A stretch of 64,000 nt of DNA from Allodiplogaster sudhausi (Eukaryota; Nematoda; Chromadorea; Rhabditida; Diplogasteridae), in the NCBI GenBank assembly GCA_945643635.1, contig CALZFC010000270.1:1714001-1778000 (forward strand). Direction: 5' to 3'. The translations under genes and the position numbers were made by a program. The notes beneath the pieces are model-generated. The model was given only the letters and a program-made list of their open reading frames with translations. It ran no database searches and was not told the DNA's origin. Shown one piece after another: positions 56,086 to 64,000 of this stretch; the stretch's first letter is position 1; every line of letters begins with the position of its first letter.

Positions 56086-59000
56086 ATTTGAAAGAACAAT
56101 ATGTGTGTAAATAGGAAGAAATGGAGAAAGAGTAGAGAGTATGAGGAAGTGAGAAAAAGAGAGCGAGACTCATTAGCCATCACAAAATCGAGCCTGCCAT
56201 TTTCTTGAACCCTACTTCCCACCCCCGGACTTCCATCTGGAGCCATTCTACGAGCGCTATTTGGACTCTTGTGACTTCAGGAATTGTCTGCAGAAAGCCT
56301 GAAAGCAGTTGCAAACAACCTGTCTGGCTCAGGATTGCCTGCTATTGCAGACGAATAGGTCGAACAAGGGAAACCGTGACGGAAGTTCATATAAGTAAGG
56401 AGAATGTCTTCGAAATCTGGGGCTGATCCGACTATCTTATGCAGGCATCAAAATGGGCGGGGCCGCCTACGCTTGCAAGAGATTTCGAATAGGCATGAAT
56501 AGTTTACGAATAATATTCTACTGTATGCGTGTTAGAACATTCCTAAATGCCATGAATTTCGCCATGTGCTTAGATCACCCAAAGGTGACAAGACTGTAGA
56601 ATGCATCCCCCCAATAAGCAAAACAAAATATTGTCTTTTGAATTTCACGCCAAGTAAAGTGGTCTTACGTTAGATTGAGCGTTTTCCGTTCGTATGTTGC
56701 ATGCACGACGAGGTCCTCGAGATTCCAGCTGAGCGCAGCGCGGCCTTCGGGAGGAAGGAAGGAGAAGAGCGACGAGAGCTGATCCAATAACACGGCCGGC
56801 GAGCCACGCGCCTCCCGCACGAGCTCAAGAAGGGAGCCTTGTTAGCCGATTGGTAACATGACACGATCTTGAAGCAGATGCTCTCGAGTTCGAATCTCGT
56901 GGCGGAAAAGGAATGGACGAACTTCCAAAATGGCTTCTGGAGTGCTGCCTGTTGCGGCGGCTGCCTTTTCAAGTGCGGAAATCTCTGTAACGACATAAAG
57001 ATTTTCTATAGTAATAAAACTGTTCAAATAAAGAATTCGCAATTCCTTTGAACAAAAGCCTAATTGTAAGCTAGTCCAGACAGCCTCAAAATGGCGCAAT
57101 GACTAGAGTGTAGCAGCGGCTATGACCTGGCCACATTACTGTGCCAGGCTGGAAAGTCTAATAAGAGCACCAAAACGTCATGCGCGAAAGTGTAGCCAAC
57201 TAATGGCGTAAGCAGAAGAAGTAGAACCACTTCCTTTTTCACAACTAAGATGCTGCCTTCGTTCCAATTTTAGAAAAATTGAATTTGGAATTTAGTAAAA
57301 TAAAATAAAATAAACGAATTATTAAAAAATATATATATATTAATAATGTTGATTCAGAGAGAAAAATGGAAACTCATTGCAAGATTATTCCAATTTATGT
57401 TTCTTTATATATTAGAGGGACATATAACTGAAATATTTCAAACTTGCCTATTGTGCAGTACTTATCGGTGTAGTTGGCCGAGCATGTACAAGAGACGACG
57501 TGCATCGCCGTTCTGTTACTCGAGCCGGCGATGCACGTCGAGAGCAGGTCCTTGCGCGCGCAACTACAGTATCCTAGTCTTACTTTTTTTCTCTCTCTCT
57601 CGATCTATTTCCATCTGTTTCTCACGTTTTCGCCTATTTACATATATTTTGAAGCTAGTATATCACTAAATCTCAGCATATACAAAAGATTTATGGTTAG
57701 CTATATATTCTTGCAATTAATTCCGGAGTTACGGTTGTAGCAAAAATTGACCCAAAAAACTTCTAGGTAAAAACAAGCAGACATATTCGGTGACGTCACG
57801 GCAGCGCCGCCTTGAATGTATTGATATGTGCCACAGGGACCGGAGAGGAAGGTGGTCGTGGTGGTTCCCAGTGAAGAGGAAGACGTGGCAGCTGATGGGT
57901 CGAGGGTCGACGATGACCCAGCTGAGGAGTCGAGGGTGGATGTTGTCCCCCCTGAAGGGTCGAGGGTCGAAGATGACCCACTTGAGGGGTCGAGCGACCC
58001 CCCTGGAAAACTCGGAGGAAGAGTCGATGTTGTGCCAACGAGCGAGGCAGGGGTCGTTGACGTGGATTCAGAAGCGGTCGAGCCATCAGCGGAGGTCGTG
58101 GTTGTGGCAGCTCAAGAGTAGAAAAGTGATATAATTTTTTTTAAAGAAGACAACAAGATGGTAGAATTAAGAGAGGCTCTCTGTATGCCTCCAGTAGGGC
58201 CTGCCCCAGATCCAGATGTTCGATTTCGAGAGCGAAAACATGGTCGGACATGGCACTGGGCCCCAGTAACAAGATTAAATGATAAAACTTTTTTTTCCAA
58301 AAATATTCTTGCGTGAACAGTTAAATGTATGGATATTTTGTGATTTGATGTATCTCGCTTCAAAATCAATATGTTTCAATTTTCTTTCTTTTATTGGGAT
58401 CCCCGTCGAATTCTAAACAAGAGACCATTAAATCTCTTTCGAAAAATATTTCATTTTCATATCGAAAAATTATTTTAAATATTTCAATTTGACCGTGGAA
58501 TACCTTATACTCAAAACGTTTTGAGTACTATATCTCAAATTGTAGAGCATTAAAAACTGTATAACATATCTTCTTTTCGTTTAGCCTGGAGGTCCCCTAA
58601 GCTGTTAAAAATGGGCTCAAATAGGGGCACCTCGGAGATGAACGATTCAAGGAATGCGTGAAGAAATGGTTAAATTCTTGTTTAAACATACAGTGAACCT
58701 CTTCATTCGATTCAGCGCTTGTTTCTTGTCATGATAGCTATATATCATAATTCATAAAACTATCGTTTTCCACAAACAAAACTCATTTTTCGATTTTTCT
58801 ACCATGGACAGAAAATGACCTAAAACTATTCGAATCGCTATATTTTCGACAAATTCACAGAAAACAGAATATGAATAGCACTATTCTGTACGCGACAAAC
58901 TTCTCTACAGCATACATCCTTTTCATCTGGATAGGACTTCCCTACCAATGACTATATCGATTTTCCCATGGCTGTCGCGTCAACACTGACAGATCTGCAT

Positions 59001-61794
59001 TTTACAACTTTTCGTGCAATCTTAATGTTTCTTACTCATCCAATACACCATTCTGCTCCACAAAGCATCCTGAAGTCAGAACGGTTGTTTATTTTGCATA
59101 TTTCCCGTGGTAAAAGCCCGCAAAAGGGTTTGCATGCGCGCGGAATTGAACCTGCGACCTATGACATTCGACGTGCACAACCAATACGCCAAAATTACAT
59201 TTTAAAATTCATTTCTCGAGACTCCTTGAACCAATTTTAAAGGTTGAACTATCAATTGATAGCTATTTTTTTTGGTCTATCGAAATAAAAATATCCGCCA
59301 AACAGTGTTAAATGATGGAAAGGCAGAACAAGACGCCAAAATATTCGAACACAAAAAAGTATATCAAACAATTTATTCATGAAGAAATGATGTATGGGAA
59401 AGTTGTTCGTCTTCGCGAAAGCTATCTAATAGTAGTTTTTGAAATGTGGTGATGGGTTGCATATGCGAGAAATAGCGGCTGCGGAACTTGCCTCCCAAAA
59501 AATTAAATTTGCAAAGCCCCTCAGGGCACTTTTCCTGTACTATTATCAATATTGAGGACATACCATGTCAGCCACTATTTATCTTCCCATTGGGTACCGG
59601 AAAAGTGCCCTGAGGGGCTTTGCAAATTTAATTTTTTGGGAGGCAAGTTCCGCAGCCGCTATTTCTCGCATATGCAACCCATCACCACATTTCAAAAACT
59701 ACTATTAGATAGCTTTCGCGAAGACGAACAACTTTCCCATACATCATTTCTTCATGAATAAATTGTTTGATATACTTTTTTGTGTTCGAATATTTTGGCG
59801 TCTTGTTCTGCCTTACCATCATTTAACACTTTTTGGCGGATATTTTTATTTCGATAGACCAAAAAAAATAGCTATCAAGTGATAGTTCAACCTTTAAAAT
59901 TGGTTCAAGGAGTCTCGAGAAATGAATTTTAAAATGTAATTTTGGCGTATTGGTTGTGCACGTCGAATGTCATAGGTCGCAGGTTCAATTCCGCGCGCAT
60001 GCAAACCCTTTTGCGGGCTTTTACCACGGGAAATATGCAAAATAAACAACCGTTCTGACTTCAGGATGCTTTGTGGAGCAGAATGCTGTATTGGATGAGT
60101 AAGAAACATTAAGATTGCACGAAAAGTTGTAAAATGCAGATCTGTCAGTGTTGACGCGACAGCCATGGGAAAATTGATATAGTCATTGGTAGGGACGTCC
60201 TATCCAGATGAAAAGGATGTATGCTCTAGAGAATTTTGTCGCGTACAGAATAGTGCTATTCATATTCTGTAGTCTTTGAATTTGTCAAAAATATAGCGAT
60301 TCGAATAGTTTAAGGTCATTTTCTGTCCATGGTAGAAAAATCGAAAAATGAGTTTTGTTCGTGGAAAACGATAGTTTTATGAATTATGATATATAGCTAT
60401 TATGACAAGAAACAAGCGCTGAATCGAATGAAGAGGTTCACTGTATGTTTAAACAAGAATTTAACCATTTCTTCACGCATTCCTTGAATCGTTCATCTCC
60501 GAGGTGCCCCTATTTGAGCCCATTTTTAACAGCTTAGGGGACCTCCAGGCTAAACGAAAAGAAGATATCTTATACAGTTTTTAATGCTCTACAATTTGAG
60601 ATATAGTACCAAAACGTTTTGAATATAAGGTATTCAAAGGTCATATTGAAATATTTAAAATAATTTTTCGAGATGAAAATGAAATATTTTTCGAAAGACA
60701 TTTAAAGGTCTCTAGTTTAGAATTCGACGGGGATCCCAATAAAAAAAAGAAAATTGAAAAATATTGCTATTAAAGAAAGTTATGGCGAATTAGACTTTTT
60801 CCTTTCTTTTTCATGCCTAGACAAGGAAAAAAATTTTATAACAAAATTGATCTACTAATTTTCCTTACAGTGCGTATGAGTACCCCTAATTAAATTTTGG
60901 ATAACTGAATCGGAAATTTTTCTTAAATTTTTCGGGGCAGGTCCCCATTGAGGGCAGCTTGATCCTTACAGAGAGGCTCTCTTAAACCAGTTGCATTAGT
61001 TCTCACTGACTTTCTTTAATACGGTGCATTTTTGTACTAACCATTAGTAGATCTTTGTTTCAACTCACTGTTTAAAAAAGACCAAACGACAATAACTATA
61101 TATTGAGGAAGAATTAGATATATGTACCTTGCGCGATCGACGTACATACATGCATTGGGTAGCATGCATTGTTACGATAATTATATCAAATAATGGAATG
61201 TTCGTTTCCTTCACAACCTCCTCCAACTGTGGTCGTCGTTTGAGCGCCTAAGGCCGTCGTTGTCGTGCCGCCTGCTGGTGGTATCGTTGTTGTCGCCACG
61301 TCTACCGTCGTGGTTGTGTCTTCGGCCGCCGATGTTGTCGTCTCTTCCACTGTTGTCGTTGTGGTGGTGGGCTCCTTTAAATAGAACGTTTTCAGTTTGC
61401 CTTTATAAGGACAGTCGGCGAGAATTAGCGCAAACCTACAATGTTAAAAAAAAATCGGCGCGAGTATATGTCATTTGGCAAAAAAAGACAAAACAATTTG
61501 CAGTACATCTGTCCTACATCGACGTTGTTCCAAATCGAAAAAAAAAATTGAATTTGTAAATTTATTCTTCAAGTCCGATTCGCACTCCGATAGAAATGAG
61601 GAGATTGCGAGAGAACAGAGAGCAATAGAGGAGTAGATAGCCAAGACACATAATACCTCCGTGGTCGTCGTCGTTGTTGGCGGGCCCGTCGTCGTTGTCG
61701 TCGTGGTCGACGTGGTCGTGGACGTTGTCGTTGGCTCGATGCAGCCATCGAGGTTGTCAAAATTCTTCGTTGTCTCTCGGGTGTCATCTGTGCA

Positions 61795-61847
<53 letters not shown>

Positions 61848-63655
61848 GTTATTTAAAAGATATTCTTATATTTGCGTAACCTTTTAAAAAATTATTTTTG
61901 TCAGAATAATCGAAATAATTTTTTAGTCAGAATTTATAATATTCCACTGCTTGCCATTCTTGACGATGGAAAAAAAGTGAATTCAGCGGTTAGATACTTT
62001 TACCTGTCGTCAGGAATGCCAACCATTGGAGTATACTCTAAATTCGGAGGCATTTGTTGTCGATGTTGAAGATAATTTTTTATTTAGTTTTGACATCATC
62101 GTATATGCAAATGAAAATGCTTTTTAAACTTCTTCGAAGACTTATATATGTATATGCTAACTTTTTGTTTAAGTAATATTACTTCAAAGACCTATATATA
62201 TATATGCTAATTTTTCTGTTCTATAAGCACGAAAAAGCGCTCTCACCACACATGATGGAGAGGATTGTTCGCCGCTTTCCGCCGCGACACCACGCGTCCG
62301 GACTCGGCCGATCGCACGTCTGCAGATTGCCCGGACTCGACAGCCATGACCCGCCGTCGTAGTACTGTGTGTCAAGAAGATATCTTACAGAGTAGACATT
62401 AGAGTCAAGAATGAAAGATTACCTACTCTTGTTGAATGGCTGTTTGAAAGTTTTTGAGAGGAAAAAATAGGTTCCTCCCAATCGCCTCATGTTTGTGCAA
62501 ATAGTTTAAATCTTGCAAAGTTGACCGTTTAATCCAACTGTTCAAAGCCTTGCTCATATCCATCGAATACCAACCTAATCCCAATCCGTGTTCATCTAAT
62601 ATAGTCCTAATTCTTCTTCTACAGTAATATTCGATCTTTTAGAGTAATTATAAAATCTTTTAAACTGTAATCTTCTCCAGATTCTACAGTAATCCTCCCC
62701 CGCTCTCACCAGCGTGCCGCCATAGCTGCCGCACGTGATGACGCACACGGTGCCGTTGTCAATCTCTGCATATGCGTTGTCCTGGCAGTCAAAGTTGCCG
62801 CAAGTCCCAGGCGAGCTCCGTTCGAATGTACAGCCATTCTTGCACGTAACTACATATATGCACAAGCCTATGAGGAAGCTGATGGTGAGAAGAAATAATA
62901 ACGTTTTCATTCATTAAAATGCTGGGCTTATAAGACCATAGCAACTATTGAAGAGAAAAAAAGCTTTTTTTTTTAGTTTGAGCGAAAACTTTTGTCGATG
63001 GAATTAGAATAATCTAATCTTTGGCGTTTAAAATTCAGCAGAAAAAATGTCAAAACGTCGATTTGGAACATTTTTCATATCGTAGGAAAGGCAAAAAGTG
63101 GAATATTACAAATTCGGGGGCATAATATTCTCATATGTCCCGACAGGATCGAACCAAAAAATTTTAATTAATTTAAATTACATAGCTACCATTGTCTTTT
63201 ATATTTCTGCACTTTATTCTCATTCCGAAAAGTATTTTTACGGCTGCCTTTTTCACCCATTATGATAGGCGTAGAATTTAAGGGGGAATTTTAACGTAAA
63301 ATTTCAGCTCAAAAATAAATGAGGAAACCGAACAAAATCACTCACACGTTGTCGCAGTCGTTGAGGTACCTTAAATAAGGGATTTTTTCCTCAGAATTCG
63401 CTAAGATCTAACAAGGTAGATATCAAAAATAGATATCAAACCTAATTGAAGGAGAACTAAGATTATGAAGACGTATGACATTGCCGGGAAACTCAAAAAG
63501 TTTCTGTATTTGGCAAAGGCTTTGGTGAGCCTTTTCTGCCTTAGGGAAAAGGGGGGGGGGGGGACTCCTTTGTCCCGCTTTCTATTTCTGCGAGTATTTT
63601 TCCTCCTCAGAAGGGCTCTCTGCTTCCTGTCCAAATAGTTTTCACAAAAGGTCAT
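52800..63655 (-). CDS. DEG/ENaC-type channel with EGF-like module (EGAS-like)
   Basis: Exons on -: 63655-63442, 63369-63346, 62849-62710, 62364-62247, 61787-61657, 61374-61218, 58110-57800, 57550-about 57450, (unresolved), 56837-56669, 55948-55836, 55183-55085, 54738-54659, 54467-54378, 54220-54115, 53928-53813, 53486-53439, 53340-53275, 52949-52800. Order: basic cytosolic N-terminus and TM1 (MSYVFIILVLLQLGLIS); 8-Cys module; Thr-rich mucin-like stalk (about 200 aa); EGF-like VVSCTCSANYTDKYC; ASC domain with LSWNLEDLVVHATY, FNDPSLGNCFTFNA, GLRVVASTRN, GCFRSCYQ, KCGCVHPNYYG, CRCPQPCEYEAF; TM2 LGAIGTFGGLFLGASCVLIA; tail ending KYPHRNY. The family forms sodium channels gated by mechanical stress, peptides or acid. 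Phase is closed except between the EGF exon and 56837, where a tRNA-like SINE lies. The FPAVTICN block and N-terminal HG motif were not found. Confidence 0.82.
53622..53810. repeat. (GA)n tract in a channel intron
   Basis: Reads CT on the sense strand, just downstream of the donor at 53812. Confidence 0.9.
53985..54114. repeat. Degenerate hexamer array, GGTTAA / GGCTAA
   Basis: About 20 hexamers mixing AAGGTT and AAGGCT, starting at the donor of exon 54220-54115. It resembles, but is not, the nematode telomere repeat TTAGGC. Confidence 0.85.
55590..55830. repeat. (CT)n-rich tract in a channel intron
   Basis: GA on the sense strand; next to the donor at 55835. Confidence 0.9.
55980..56090. 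repeat. (GA)n tract at a channel acceptor
   Basis: CT on the sense strand, just upstream of the acceptor of exon 55948-55836. Confidence 0.9.
56842..56915 (+). repeat. tRNA-derived SINE or tRNA pseudogene
   Basis: Box A TAGCCGATTGGTAACATG and box B GAGTTCGAATCTC at tRNA spacing. It directly abuts the start of an ASC exon of the channel gene, where reading phase could not be closed. Confidence 0.6.
58171..60981. mobile_element. 2.81-kb palindromic element flanked by TTAA (copy 2)
   Basis: Arms about 58171-59540 and 59594-60981 around a 53-bp centre. Termini GAGAGGCTCTCTGTATGCC / ACAGAGAGGCTCTC, with TTAA on each side: the same terminal family as the element at 48248, but with unrelated interior. 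Each arm holds a tRNA-like unit (box B AGGTTCAATTCC read on - at 59149 and on + at 59985). Inserted in an intron of the channel gene. Confidence 0.92.
60982..61217. other. Channel intron remainder
   Basis: No feature seen. Confidence 0.5.
61797..61842. repeat. (TA)n microsatellite in a channel intron
   Basis: About 45 bases of TA repeat, just upstream (sense strand) of exon 61787-61657. Confidence 0.95.
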
Positions 63656-64000
63656 GACGACGACGAGGAATTAGAGAGAGAAGAAGAGAGTTAGAGAGAG
63701 AGAGAGAGGGAGCGAGAGAGAGAGAGACAGAGAAAGAGACAATGAGAGAGTGTTGATCTATTGGAATGCCCGAGACGGTAGAGAAAAGTTGTGGTAATCG
63801 AAAGAGTGCGAGAAAAGTGGAGAGGTGAGAAGTAAAAAGGCACGTGGTTGCTGGCGGCGACTGCTTGTTGTCTCTCATTCATTTTTGCCCTTTTGGCGGT
63901 TTGACTAGTTTTCAACGGTTATGAAAATTTGTGTGTCGAAAAAAGAAGCCTCCAGGAACAAATGACAAGCATAAAATAAGGAAAACATTAAAGTAAATTA
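63656..64000. other. Upstream of the channel gene with (GA)n
   Basis: GA tract at 63676-63740; no clear TATA box. Nothing else seen to the window end. Confidence 0.5.

Noticed and set aside
13419..56173. Many long open frames of Leu-Ser or Arg-Glu repeats.
   Set aside because: They are translations of (CT)n/(GA)n tracts, open in several frames on both strands.
56205..56330. Plus-strand protein-like stretch (PDFHLEPFYERYLDSCDF).
   Set aside because: It lies in an intron of the channel gene, lacks splice partners and soon meets a stop; chance or relic could not be separated.
57790..58134. Plus-strand open frame rich in Val, Asp and Glu.
   Set aside because: It is the antisense of the Thr/Ser/Pro-rich stalk exon, which is in phase with its neighbours on the minus strand.
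58968..60166. Identical 90-codon open frames on opposite strands.
   Set aside because: They are mirror copies in the arms of the palindromic element and include a tRNA-like box B; no protein family character.
62850..62910. ATG at 62910 (MKTLLFLLTISFLIG) as the channel gene's start with its own signal sequence.
   Set aside because: Exons at 63655-63442 and 63369-63346 join in phase to an acceptor at 62850 and supply a basic cytosolic N-terminus and TM1, as the family requires. The alternative start remains possible.

Overview
This is animal DNA, almost certainly from a nematode. Genes are split into small exons with GT-AG introns, the intergenic DNA is AT-rich, and (CT)n/(GA)n tracts are very abundant. 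The families are nematode favourites: transthyretin-like (TTR) secreted proteins, C6-domain secreted proteins and an EGF-plus-ASC type DEG/ENaC channel. The species cannot be told from the s sequence alone.

Layout. (1) 1-2960: the 3' part of a PIF/Harbinger transposon, with the transposase C-terminus (+) converging on a complete 8-exon Myb/SANT-like partner gene (-). (2) 3674-6015: the 3' half of an SLC26 anion-transporter gene, broken by a stop codon and a one-base insertion in one exon. (3) About 6.5-13.1 kb: a tandem array of about 2-kb units, each with one 3-exon C6-domain gene; two are intact and the third has an in-frame TAG. (4) 13705-14081: a tiny secreted 4-cysteine peptide gene. (5) 14.8-36.1 kb: a TTR-like array with eight members (A-H) in both orientations. 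A, C and G are intact; B, D, E and F are frameshifted; H has lost exon 1. Dispersed between them are copies of an unrecognised protein family, copies of the 3' end of a DEG/ENaC gene, and several small transposons. (6) 36.1-38.3 kb: a foldback element with 0.75-kb arms around a minisatellite. (7) 38742-42086: a ZIP zinc-transporter gene (+). (8) 44457-48088: an F-box gene (+) with a long charged coiled-coil N-terminus. It has an in-frame TAA, and a hAT-type MITE lies across its old stop codon. (9) 48.2-50.9 kb and 58.2-61.0 kb: two related 2.6-2.8-kb palindromic elements flanked by TTAA. (10) 52800-63655: a DEG/ENaC channel gene (-) of EGAS type. It encodes one N-terminal membrane segment, a Cys-rich module, a Thr-rich mucin-like stalk, an EGF-like module, the ASC domain and the second membrane segment.

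How the parts relate. The C6 and TTR arrays look like tandem families undergoing birth and death: promoter blocks, exons and 3' UTRs were copied together, and most lesions are small indels. The most interesting regulatory signal is a three-unit heat-shock element (TTCnnGAAnnTTC), found about 120-135 bp upstream of the TATA box in almost every TTR unit. Variation among the intact sites falls only in the linker positions. The last exon of the channel gene at 52.8 kb, with its 3' flank, has been copied into the TTR array at least four times, so the two loci have exchanged DNA.

Exon boundaries were called by eye from splice signals, reading phase and family similarity. Coordinates with matching phase are reliable; places where phase could not be closed are named.
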